The translations under genes were made by a program, and so were the position numbers. Source: a virus. From it: a stretch of 20,340 nt of DNA. The DNA lies in the IMG/VR virus record IMGVR_UViG_3300046010_013987, positions 1-20,340 of that record. One strand, written 5' to 3'. Shown piece by piece: positions 13,051 through 20,340 of the stretch; position 1 is the stretch's first letter, and the number at the start of each line of letters is the position of its first letter. The notes beneath the pieces are model-generated. The model was not told where the DNA came from, made no database searches, and saw only the letters and a list, made by a program, of their open reading frames with translations.

Positions 13051-16000
13051 ATGGCAGTTAATACTCAAAAACTTTTACCACCTTCAAAAAAATCAAGTGC
13101 TATAGTTGCTAAAAAAACTATGGTTCCTTCTAAGTTTCTTGGAAGAAAAGAAGAACCACAAAAAGTACCATTAGTAATTAAAAAATTATCTTCTGAAATT
13201 CAATCGTATAAAGAAGATGGTGTTCAGGATGATATTATTGAAGTTCAGGTAAAAGTTATTAGTATAGACAAGTTGCTAAAGGGTTCTGTTGCCTTTGATA
13301 AAAAACAAGTTGATGATAAGAGAAAGTCATATGAGAAAGAAAGGGCATCAAAAAAAGAAGATACCTTAGAAAAAAAGGCTAAAAAAGAAGAACCAACAGG
13401 TAAACTTCCATCTCTTCCAAAACTTGGATTTCTAGACTGGATAAAAAACTTTATCACAAATGTGGTACTTGGATATTTTGCAGTAAGACTTCTTGAACAT
13501 TTACCGAAACTTAAGGGTGTTTTAAATTTTGCTGGAGCAGCATTTGATTTTGTTATTGATTGGGGTGGAAAAATACTTAATGGACTTGTAACATTTATTG
13601 ACTGGGGATATAAAGCATACGATGCAACAAGAGGTTTTATAAAAAATCTTTTTGGTGAGGGTGGAGTAAAACAATTTGACCAACTATCAAGTCTTCTAAA
13701 TCAGTTTTTAAATCTTGCAATTATTGCAGGAATGGCTGTTGCTGGTTCTGGTATTGGTAAAGGTGGTAAAGGAACTGCTGCCGCAAAACCCAGAACTGGT
13801 GTGGGCGAAAAGCCGAGAGTAACTACTTCTGGAGGACGTGCTACTGGAAGACCTGATATTAGAAATCCATTTAGACAAAGACCGCAAGTAACTGCTGGTA
13901 CAGGAGGAACCCCAAGATTTAGACTTCCTGAAACTGCTCCAAAAGTAACGATTGGTTCAAAAGGAGTTACTAAATTTTTAGGTAAGGGACTTGCTAGAGT
14001 TCCTATTGTTGGTGGATTAATTGATTTTGCATTAAATTTGGCGTTGGGTGAGAAACCTGGAAGAGCAGCAGCCAAAGCAGTTGGTTCAACCGCAGGTGCA
14101 GCTTTAGGAACTCTTATTCCTATTCCAGTAGCAGGTACGATATTGGGTGGTATATTGGGTGATATTGTTGGAGGAACTTTATATGATGCATTAATGCCTA
14201 AATCAAAAATGGCAGGTGGTGGAAGAGTTTCGCGTGATGGTGAGAATAAAAGTGGTGTTGGTAGAACTGTAAAAGGTGCTTTTAGTAAAAAGGGTAAAGG
14301 GGGTAAAGGAAGAAGAAAATTGGCACCAAGAAAACCAACTGATGTTGAGTTTAGTAGTCCTGGTGCTGATATTGGTGGAGAGGAAAAACTATTTGGATTG
14401 TTTCCTAATCCATTAAAAATGGCTCAGCAAGCAATTGATGTAATTAATCCTTTTAAAACAGTTGAAAATACGGGAAAAAATTTAGGTAAGACAGATTACT
14501 TTGGACCAATACTTGCAATTACTTCCAAGATAACCCTAGGTCAAAAACCATCTCAACAAGACTATGAAAGAGTTGGAATGGGTATTAATTTATTGTTTGC
14601 TGAGGGAATTAATAAGGGACAGATAGTTGGTGGTGTTGCCGCTGCTTTTGCTGAGGGTGGACTAGTTGATCCTAAAACTCTTGAAGCAATAACTAGTGGT
14701 GGAGATATTACAAAATGGGTTGCTTCAACTTTTAAAGATGCTACAGAATCTAATGCTCAAAGAACTTTAAGAGAGATAAAAGAAAATGCTAATAAAAAGG
14801 GAGAAGTTGTAGGTCCTGATAAAAGTGATCCGACTTTGCCTACAGATGATGAAGGTGGTGCTGGAGGAATGACAAAGGGGCAATGGGGTCCTTTGTTAGA
14901 TCTTATTGCAGGTAAAGAATCTGGTGGCAATTATGAAGCGATGTATCCAAGCACTACATTAAAAGGTGCAACTAAAATGACTATTGCGGAAGTTGCCCGA
15001 AGGGCAACCGGAGCGGTTGGAAAATATCAACAACTTCCACAATATCTTGTTGGAAGAGCAAAAGCAGCAGGTCTTAATGTGAATAAGGATCTTTATAGCC
15101 CCGAGAATCAAGAAAAAATAATTATAAATGTGAATATTAAAGGAAGGGGTGGGCAAAAATGGTTAGAAAATAAAATAAGTGATGAGGAATTTATGCAAGG
15201 TCTTTCTCAAGAATTTGCATCTCTACCAAACGCACAAGGTAAATTTTATTATCCTGGACAAAGAAGTTCTATGACTTCTGCAAAAGTTAAAGAAGCTCTT
15301 GCAAAAGTTAAAAAGGGTGGATATTCTAAAGATGAACTTGCAAAGGGTGGTGACATAGTTAGTGGTAAGAGTGGAAGTTATACTCAGTTATCAAATAATC
15401 CTGATGCAAAAAGGGGATCAAAACTTGCAGGAGAATTGGGAAGATTTCTTGACAGTAAAGGATTAGGAAAATGGGGTTCTGGTGTTCACCAACATCCAGA
15501 ACATCGTCCATGGAGTCCTGAAAGTGGTCATAGCCCAGGATCCTTGCACTATGCATCTAAAGGCGCAAGAGCAATTGATATTGGTGGATATGGTAGAAGT
15601 AGAGGATATGATGATCAGGATCAAATTCTTGCAGGGATAGCTCAATTTAATAAAATGAAGGGTGTAAAACCAGTTCAATTATTAAAAGATGGGTATCCTG
15701 GTCATGATAATCATGTTCACGTTGCCTATGAAACTGGTGGGGAAACTTTAGATGGTCCACATCTTGCCATGATTGGTGAAAAAGGAAAAGAGATTGTTAT
15801 TGATAATGACAGTACAATATCAGATCCTCAAGTTAAGAACATGTTACTTGCTATCAACCAAGCAAGTAATAGAAAAAGTGTGATTGATGCAATTAGGCAA
15901 TATGCACCTTATGATGTTAATTTTAACGATGAGATTATTGTAGTTAATGATGATGGGAATTCTTCTTATGGCGAATATTATCAAGACCAATCTTCATCTG

Positions 16001-16062
16001 TTGTTGTTATTGATAGTGGTGGATATCACGATCCTTTTGAATCCTTGGATATGATTGGGTAA
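13051..16062 (+). CDS. Large tail protein with glycine-zipper, lysozyme-like and M15-like peptidase domains (1003 aa)
   Basis: AGGTGA at 13040-13045 precedes the ATG. Layout seen: residues 1-120 charged, coiled-coil-like (SYEKERASKKEDTLEKKAKK); about 125-200 hydrophobic and Trp-containing (LDWIKNFITNVVLGYFAVRLLEHL); about 317-383 a Gly/Ala zipper (AAAKAVGSTAGAALGTLIPI and GTILGGILGDIVGG), as in membrane-inserting ejection or tape-measure proteins; about 610-760 a lysozyme/transglycosylase-like domain with LLDLIAGKESGGNYEAM (possible catalytic Glu623) and VGKYQQLP; about 780-895 an M15-like zinc peptidase pattern, SLHYASKGARAIDIGG (His833, Asp843) and HDNHVHVAYE (His888, His890). The end carries another GPHLAMIGEKGKEIVI motif. 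Inferred role: a tail protein that cuts peptidoglycan during DNA entry. Tape measure or hub extension cannot be told apart here. Confidence 0.75.
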   Translation: MAVNTQKLLPPSKKSSAIVAKKTMVPSKFLGRKEEPQKVPLVIKKLSSEIQSYKEDGVQDDIIEVQVKVISIDKLLKGSVAFDKKQVDDKRKSYEKERASKKEDTLEKKAKKEEPTGKLPSLPKLGFLDWIKNFITNVVLGYFAVRLLEHLPKLKGVLNFAGAAFDFVIDWGGKILNGLVTFIDWGYKAYDATRGFIKNLFGEGGVKQFDQLSSLLNQFLNLAIIAGMAVAGSGIGKGGKGTAAAKPRTGVGEKPRVTTSGGRATGRPDIRNPFRQRPQVTAGTGGTPRFRLPETAPKVTIGSKGVTKFLGKGLARVPIVGGLIDFALNLALGEKPGRAAAKAVGSTAGAALGTLIPIPVAGTILGGILGDIVGGTLYDALMPKSKMAGGGRVSRDGENKSGVGRTVKGAFSKKGKGGKGRRKLAPRKPTDVEFSSPGADIGGEEKLFGLFPNPLKMAQQAIDVINPFKTVENTGKNLGKTDYFGPILAITSKITLGQKPSQQDYERVGMGINLLFAEGINKGQIVGGVAAAFAEGGLVDPKTLEAITSGGDITKWVASTFKDATESNAQRTLREIKENANKKGEVVGPDKSDPTLPTDDEGGAGGMTKGQWGPLLDLIAGKESGGNYEAMYPSTTLKGATKMTIAEVARRATGAVGKYQQLPQYLVGRAKAAGLNVNKDLYSPENQEKIIINVNIKGRGGQKWLENKISDEEFMQGLSQEFASLPNAQGKFYYPGQRSSMTSAKVKEALAKVKKGGYSKDELAKGGDIVSGKSGSYTQLSNNPDAKRGSKLAGELGRFLDSKGLGKWGSGVHQHPEHRPWSPESGHSPGSLHYASKGARAIDIGGYGRSRGYDDQDQILAGIAQFNKMKGVKPVQLLKDGYPGHDNHVHVAYETGGETLDGPHLAMIGEKGKEIVIDNDSTISDPQVKNMLLAINQASNRKSVIDAIRQYAPYDVNFNDEIIVVNDDGNSSYGEYYQDQSSSVVVIDSGGYHDPFESLDMIG

Positions 16063-16085
16063 ATAAAAAGAAGAGGAATAAAATA

Positions 16086-17426
16086 ATGACAACACCACTA
16101 ATTTCAAGAGCAGCAGAAAGTTCTTTTATAGAGTATATAAATGTTTACTCTAATAAGGATCAAAGTAAAAAAATTGCAATTGCTAATGGTATCATCAGAT
16201 TGGAATATTTTGAAAGCATTATGCGACCAACACTAAGAGCATCTGTTGTTTTTGCCGATGCTGGTAAGGTAGTTGATGGGAAAACTGTTGTGGATGGATT
16301 GCCTTTAGTTGGAGAGGAAAAAGTTGAAATTAAGTTCAAGGATAATAATGATATAACATTAACTTTGGTTATGTATGTCAATAAAATTACACCACTTGTT
16401 AATGAAACTACTAAATCTTTAGTTGCACTTGACTTAGTTTCTAGAGAACTTATTCTTAACGAAAAGGTTAGATTGAATAATAGATTTGATGGAAAAATAT
16501 CAGATCATATAAGAAGAATTTTTACGGATCAAAATTACCTTTCAATACAAAAACCAATTGATATTGAAGAAACTTCAAACAATTATAACTTCATAGGAAA
16601 TAATAGAAAACCACTATATGCTGGTGTTTGGTTATCAAAAAAAGCAGTTCCAAATATCTCCCAAGCACAAGGAAATACTGCAGGATTCTTTCTGTATGAG
16701 ACATCAGAGGGATTTAAATTTAAATCAATTGATGGATTACTAGCACAAGAAAAGAAAAAGTCTTTGATCTTTAATCAAACACCAGATTCTAGAGGTGATA
16801 ATATACCTGCAGGATATGATGGTAAAATATTGGAATATGATGTTGACAATAGAGTTGATGTTTATGAGAAGTTAAAAATAGGTGCCTTTTCAACGAGAAC
16901 AATTTTGTTTGATCCCTTCAACTGTTATTATGAAGTAATTACACCAAACGCAAAAGATAAGGAAGCAGCACTTAAACTTGCGGGAAAAGAATTACCTGTT
17001 TTAAATCCAGAATTCAATCGTCCTGGTCAAAACAAAGAGTTTTCTAGAACAACCTATATGCTAATTGATAAAGGATCATTACCTTCTGGTGATACTACTC
17101 AGCAAATAAACAAATCTACGGAACAAAATTTTGATCCAAAAAATATTTTGAACCAATCAATAATGAGATATAATCAGTTATTTTCTGTTCAAAGCACTAT
17201 TACAATACCTGGAGATTTTTCTTTGCACGCAGGTGATGCTATCTTTATTGATTCTAAATCACTCGAATCATCTGATGAACAAATAAATACTCAGTATGGT
17301 GGTCTATATATTATAGCAGATCTTTGTCATTACATTTCTCCAGTAGAAACTTACACCAAATTAAATTTGGTTAGAGATTCTCTAGGTAGAACCGGTAATC
17401 ATACCTCAGGATCAATACCACTATGA
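16086..17426 (+). CDS. 27: Baseplate hub subunit gp27-like
   Basis: A 446-residue protein (T4 gp27: 391) with an AGAGGA (16072-16077) before its ATG. The N-terminal part, with YINVYSNKDQSKKIAIANGI then LEYFESIMRPTLRASVVFAD, and the EKVEIKFKDNN segment fit the first tube-like beta domain of gp27/gpD-type hubs. The C-terminal SVQSTITIPGDFSLHAGDAIFID and QYGGLYIIADLCHYISPVETYTKLNLVRDS are typical of the final hub domain in this superfamily. gp27 trimers bind gp5 and form the socket under the tube. Its place two genes before gp5 agrees. Sequence identity to T4 is low, so the call depends on pattern and synteny. Confidence 0.82.
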   Translation: MTTPLISRAAESSFIEYINVYSNKDQSKKIAIANGIIRLEYFESIMRPTLRASVVFADAGKVVDGKTVVDGLPLVGEEKVEIKFKDNNDITLTLVMYVNKITPLVNETTKSLVALDLVSRELILNEKVRLNNRFDGKISDHIRRIFTDQNYLSIQKPIDIEETSNNYNFIGNNRKPLYAGVWLSKKAVPNISQAQGNTAGFFLYETSEGFKFKSIDGLLAQEKKKSLIFNQTPDSRGDNIPAGYDGKILEYDVDNRVDVYEKLKIGAFSTRTILFDPFNCYYEVITPNAKDKEAALKLAGKELPVLNPEFNRPGQNKEFSRTTYMLIDKGSLPSGDTTQQINKSTEQNFDPKNILNQSIMRYNQLFSVQSTITIPGDFSLHAGDAIFIDSKSLESSDEQINTQYGGLYIIADLCHYISPVETYTKLNLVRDSLGRTGNHTSGSIPL

Positions 17427-17641
17427 ACAATAAAACAATTCACGATCATATTAATAATGATATGAATGAAATTGATAATCCAAATACAAGCGGACAGCGA
17501 CGTAGACATTTGGAGACTGAATTAGATTCTCTAAGAAAATATAAAGATAATCATCCTAATGACGATCACGATCCCACTCCTTTAGAAATGTTTTGTGATG
17601 AAAATCCAGATGCTCCCGAATGTAGAATACATGATATTTGA
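17423..17641 (+). CDS. Small acidic hypothetical protein between gp27 and gp5 (72 aa)
   Basis: The ATG overlaps the gp27 stop (ATGA). The product is hydrophilic and rich in Asp, Asn, His and Arg: an N-terminal HDHINNDMNEIDNP stretch, a helix GQRRRHLETELDSLRKYKDN, and a C-terminal DHDPTPLEMFCDENPDAPEC with two cysteines 13 residues apart. I recall comparable small proteins at this spot in other cyanomyoviruses but no function. Being translated between two hub proteins, it might be an assembly factor or minor hub subunit; that is inference. Confidence 0.75.
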   Translation: MNNKTIHDHINNDMNEIDNPNTSGQRRRHLETELDSLRKYKDNHPNDDHDPTPLEMFCDENPDAPECRIHDI

Positions 17642-17647
17642 TAACTA

Positions 17648-19531
17648 ATGGAAGGTGCTACTTTATTCAACCAAGGATTTTTAGGTGCTGGCGGTTTCCA
17701 TTGGTGGATAGGGCAAATTGCCGATGACTCAACTTGGAGAGATAATATATCAGCATCTAAAATTCCAAGTGCAAATCAAATTCCTGGATGGGGATATCGA
17801 TATAAAGTTAGAATTATAGGGTATCATGATAGAGAGGAAGCAACGATTTCTTCCGACCAATTACCCTGGGCTCAAGTAATGTATCCCATCACCGCTGGTG
17901 GTGGGCAAGCAAAAGCAGGACAAACTCCAAATATCAGACAGGGAATGTTTGTATTTGGATTCTTCCTTGATGGGGCAGACGCACAGAATCCGGTTATCAT
18001 GGGAGTGTTGGGTAATAATCCACAAACTCCTCTTGGTACAACTATTGGTAATGATAAATCCAACTATGGACCAACTAGTGGATTTGCTCAAGGAACAAAT
18101 CCCGATCCAAATATTAAACCACCAGATAATTCTTTAAAGACTGAGAAACCTACTCCACCAGGAACACCATCAACATCTTTGAAACCTGGGGTTGTATTAG
18201 ATAAATTTGGTAGAGATCCTTCTAGACCACCAACTTCAAGAGAGTTGGCAGCTGCCCAATCTGCCAGAACTGAAGCAGACAGATTGGGTCTTAGAGGTGA
18301 AGCAAGAGAACGTCTGATTGCTGAAGCAACTATTGCAGCTACAAGACAAGAAGCAGCAGAAAAACAATCACCCCTCTCACCAAACGTACCCGGTACAACA
18401 TGGGAAGACGTTGCTGGAGTTCACTTACTGACAGCAGCTGATGTAATCCGAAACGATCTTTATATTAAGAAAACAACACTATCGAGTCCATGTAAAGGAC
18501 AGAAGAGTGATCTTAAAAATATTCAAATTGCAATTGAAAATTTAACAAACGATATCAATAAAATTCAACAGGCTGCTACTTCATATATTGATGCAGTATC
18601 AAATAAACTATCAAGTGTTCAAAGTTTGATTGATAATGCAAGTTCCCAAATAGCAGCATTTATGAAGAGTATTTTTGATCAAGTTAGAGGGTATGTTTTA
18701 AAAGAAATAAATGCTAAGGTTGCACCGACTATTGATAAATTATTTCCCAATCAAAGAAATCAACTTATGGATTTAAAAGATAGAGCAACTGATACTCTAT
18801 CTTGCGTTTTTAATAAAATTATTGGTAGACTGGTTGGATTGATTGGTGGATTTTTGGGGGATTTATTTCAAGATCCAGCAGATCCGACAGGAAATACTGT
18901 AAGACAACTTTCCCCCGTTCCAAATAGTTTTCCAGTTACTCCTATTTGTAGTGTTGAGCAATTAACTGGTAATGTCTTAGGAAATACTTTACCAGATTTA
19001 ACTTCTGAGATTGATAAAGTACTTGCACCAATTAGCAATTTTATATCTGATAATTTGACAACAATCGGTCAACTTGGAGGTGGATTAGGATTGAATGCTG
19101 TAACTGGTGCATTTAGTGGAGATTCTCTGGCAGGAAATCTTTCTACTTTAATTAGTGGGCAAATTAATCCAGCAGCAAATGTTGCTTCAAATGCAACTAA
19201 TGCAGCAACCTCTGTTTTAAGTCAAGCAACTTCTTTAATTGGTGGTATTACTGGCAATCTAACAAGTGCTCTTGGATTTATTAATGCTATTATTTCATTT
19301 TTTACTTGTGATGATGAACCATCTTGTCCTGCTAATGATCATCATACCTTACAAAATGGTGGAGGAGCAACTGAACAACCAGAGGAACCAAACAATACTT
19401 CAGTTGCAGTTCAAGCAGAAAATCCAAAACCTGCTACATCTACGACGGAAATTCCTTTTGCAACTCCATTAAGAGATACTCAAGACCTAATTACATCATC
19501 ATATACTGGACAAATAGATGTTATCCGATGA
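17648..19531 (+). CDS. 5: Baseplate hub gp5 (OB-fold), no recognisable lysozyme domain
   Basis: A 627-residue gp5 homologue. The N-terminal about 140 residues form the gp5 OB-fold, with FHWWIGQIADD, GYRYKVRIIGYHDREEATI, DQLPWAQVMYPIT and GMFVFGFFLDGADAQNPVIMGVL. In T4 this fold sits on gp27 and leads to a lysozyme domain. Here the OB-fold is followed by a Pro/Ala-rich linker, a helical coiled-coil-like region (LKNIQIAIENLTNDINKIQQ), hydrophobic Gly/Leu/Ile helices (KIIGRLVGLIGGFLGDLF; repeated in the TTIGQLGGGLG region), and a Ser/Thr/Pro-rich tail. I see no T4-lysozyme E-D-T arrangement. The ATG follows the previous stop by 6 bases with no clear ribosome-binding site, suggesting coupling. 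Confidence 0.85.
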   Translation: MEGATLFNQGFLGAGGFHWWIGQIADDSTWRDNISASKIPSANQIPGWGYRYKVRIIGYHDREEATISSDQLPWAQVMYPITAGGGQAKAGQTPNIRQGMFVFGFFLDGADAQNPVIMGVLGNNPQTPLGTTIGNDKSNYGPTSGFAQGTNPDPNIKPPDNSLKTEKPTPPGTPSTSLKPGVVLDKFGRDPSRPPTSRELAAAQSARTEADRLGLRGEARERLIAEATIAATRQEAAEKQSPLSPNVPGTTWEDVAGVHLLTAADVIRNDLYIKKTTLSSPCKGQKSDLKNIQIAIENLTNDINKIQQAATSYIDAVSNKLSSVQSLIDNASSQIAAFMKSIFDQVRGYVLKEINAKVAPTIDKLFPNQRNQLMDLKDRATDTLSCVFNKIIGRLVGLIGGFLGDLFQDPADPTGNTVRQLSPVPNSFPVTPICSVEQLTGNVLGNTLPDLTSEIDKVLAPISNFISDNLTTIGQLGGGLGLNAVTGAFSGDSLAGNLSTLISGQINPAANVASNATNAATSVLSQATSLIGGITGNLTSALGFINAIISFFTCDDEPSCPANDHHTLQNGGGATEQPEEPNNTSVAVQAENPKPATSTTEIPFATPLRDTQDLITSSYTGQIDVIR

Positions 19532-19536
19532 TATCT

Positions 19537-19544
19537 GATAAATA
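19537..19544 (+). promoter_or_regulatory. Possible late promoter (GATAAATA)
   Basis: GATAAATA stands 5 bases after the gp5 stop codon and 40 bases before the next ATG at 19585, in one of the few intergenic gaps. It fits NATAAATA and would start transcription near 19550. An overlapping GATATC ... GATATTTATC-like partial symmetry surrounds it. Confidence 0.5.
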
Positions 19545-19584
19545 TCAACAAGTGGATATGGAAAAAATAGGTAGATAATCAAGA

Positions 19585-20340
19585 ATGTCTGGAAGCACTT
19601 TATTTGGACCTACACCAAGTTCTGCTATTACTGTTGGATATATTGACCCAACAGGTGGGTATGTTAGTGGTATAAGTGTAAATGATGCTAATAAATATGC
19701 AGAATTAAATCCTGGAACGGTTTTTATATTCGAAGATGGTGATAGAAATATAAGATACTTAAACATTAATGAAGTAAATTTACTTACTCCAAACGATTTA
19801 CTTCGTACAATACCTTGCAATTCTGATCCAACAATATATGATGATCCAAATACTGATTTGGATAATTTAATAGATGGAACTAGTGGAATAACTAATAGAG
19901 AAGAATATCTTCGTAGAATATCACGACTAAGAAAGTCAAAACCAAAAATACAATTCTGGGGTGGATCTGGAATAGGTGCAGCGGCAAATCCTATCATTAG
20001 TCAAGATGGATCTCTTCTTGCGGTTGATCTTGTGCGTCCTGGTAATGGATATAAAACTCCACCTTTTGTTACCCTAAAGGATGATAGTAAAAGAGGTAAT
20101 GGTTCTAGGTTAGAATCTGTTATTGGTAATATTGCAACAGTTACTGAAGAGTTTGATGCTGAAGAAGATTTTGAAGAATATAAGATTCTAGAAGATGAAG
20201 ATTTAAATCCAACATATTGGGGTCCTAATGGAGAAAATTTAGGTAAGTGGAATCCAGATGAATATTTTAGTTTGGGTGAAGACCCAATTGCTAGAGAAAT
20301 TGATTTATATCAAAAGTCTATTACTAAATTAAAGAATCTC
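19585..20340 (+). CDS. Large virion structural protein, 5' part (runs off the window)
   Basis: An open frame from the ATG at 19585 stays open to the window end (252 codons seen). It begins MSGSTLFGPTPSSAITVGYI with DPTGGYVSGISVNDANKYAE. It contains VDLVRPGNGYKTPPFVTLKDD followed by GNGSRLESVIG, a form of the PGxGY-x-PPxV ... GxGA element I recall as repeated in long cyanophage structural proteins. An unusually acidic stretch (EEFDAEEDFEEYKILEDEDL) follows. Position after gp5 and a possible own late promoter point to a baseplate or tail-tip protein. A fibre or periplasm-contacting protein is possible; the full length is unknown. Confidence 0.75.
   Translation, partial: MSGSTLFGPTPSSAITVGYIDPTGGYVSGISVNDANKYAELNPGTVFIFEDGDRNIRYLNINEVNLLTPNDLLRTIPCNSDPTIYDDPNTDLDNLIDGTSGITNREEYLRRISRLRKSKPKIQFWGGSGIGAAANPIISQDGSLLAVDLVRPGNGYKTPPFVTLKDDSKRGNGSRLESVIGNIATVTEEFDAEEDFEEYKILEDEDLNPTYWGPNGENLGKWNPDEYFSLGEDPIAREIDLYQKSITKLKNL

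Noticed and set aside
19545-19997. 150-codon minus-strand open frame
   Set aside because: It is a shadow of the long plus-strand structural gene, which has recognisable PGNGY-type motifs and stays open to the window end.
1-20340. CRISPR arrays, tRNA genes, insertion sequences, integrase/attachment sites
   Set aside because: No regularly spaced repeats, cloverleaf-like segments, transposase-like proteins or terminal repeats were seen. The region is a packed lytic-phage module.

Overview
The window is a contiguous piece of a T4-like (Tevenvirinae-type) myovirus genome, most probably a marine cyanophage of Prochlorococcus or Synechococcus. The evidence is the mix of T4 core replication, late-transcription and baseplate genes (gp59, gp32, gp33, gp53, gp48, gp4, gp54, gp26, gp51-like, gp27-like, gp5) with thyX and phoH, both typical cyanomyovirus genes, and a DUF1825 protein, a family otherwise seen in cyanobacteria. 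Coding is dense and AT-rich. Genes overlap or abut, and I saw no tRNA, rRNA, CRISPR or insertion sequence.

Layout. (1) 1-372: three tiny overlapping ORFs closed by a strong terminator. A perfect TTGACA-17-TATAAT promoter is nested in that terminator and restarts transcription. (2) 404-5182, plus strand: a nucleotide and DNA-replication operon. It holds a small acidic protein, ThyX, a Trp-rich conserved protein with a TTG start, PhoH, a PD-(D/E)XK exonuclease, the late-transcription coactivator gp33, helicase loader gp59, a DUF1825 protein and the ssDNA-binding protein gp32. gp32 has its own consensus promoter, a repeat-containing leader, and a terminator that lies inside the neighbouring convergent gene. 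(3) 8010-5183, minus strand: a late structural operon (gp4 head completion, a conserved unknown, gp48 tail-tube cap, gp53 wedge) with a perfect T4 late promoter element (CTATAAATA on the minus strand). (4) 8052-8990, plus: gp54, tail-tube initiator. (5) 9363-9011, minus: a small two-gene membrane-protein unit with its own possible promoter and its own terminator, inserted between gp54 and gp26 like a moron. (6) 9495-20340, plus: the baseplate hub and tail region. It holds gp26, a gp51-like protein, two very large tape-measure/hub-like proteins (the first with a reading-frame break at an A-run), a gp27-like hub, a small acidic protein, gp5 with an OB fold but no recognisable T4 lysozyme domain, and the start of a large structural protein.

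How the genes fit together. The first operon supplies dTMP, protects and coats ssDNA, loads the helicase and couples replication to late transcription through gp33. Late promoters of the NATAAATA type then drive the tail genes. Unlike T4, the peptidoglycan-cleaving activity of the tail tip seems to sit in the 1003-residue protein (a lysozyme/transglycosylase-like domain followed by an M15-like peptidase domain) rather than in gp5. All functional calls rest on motif reading and memory of these families. No database search was run.
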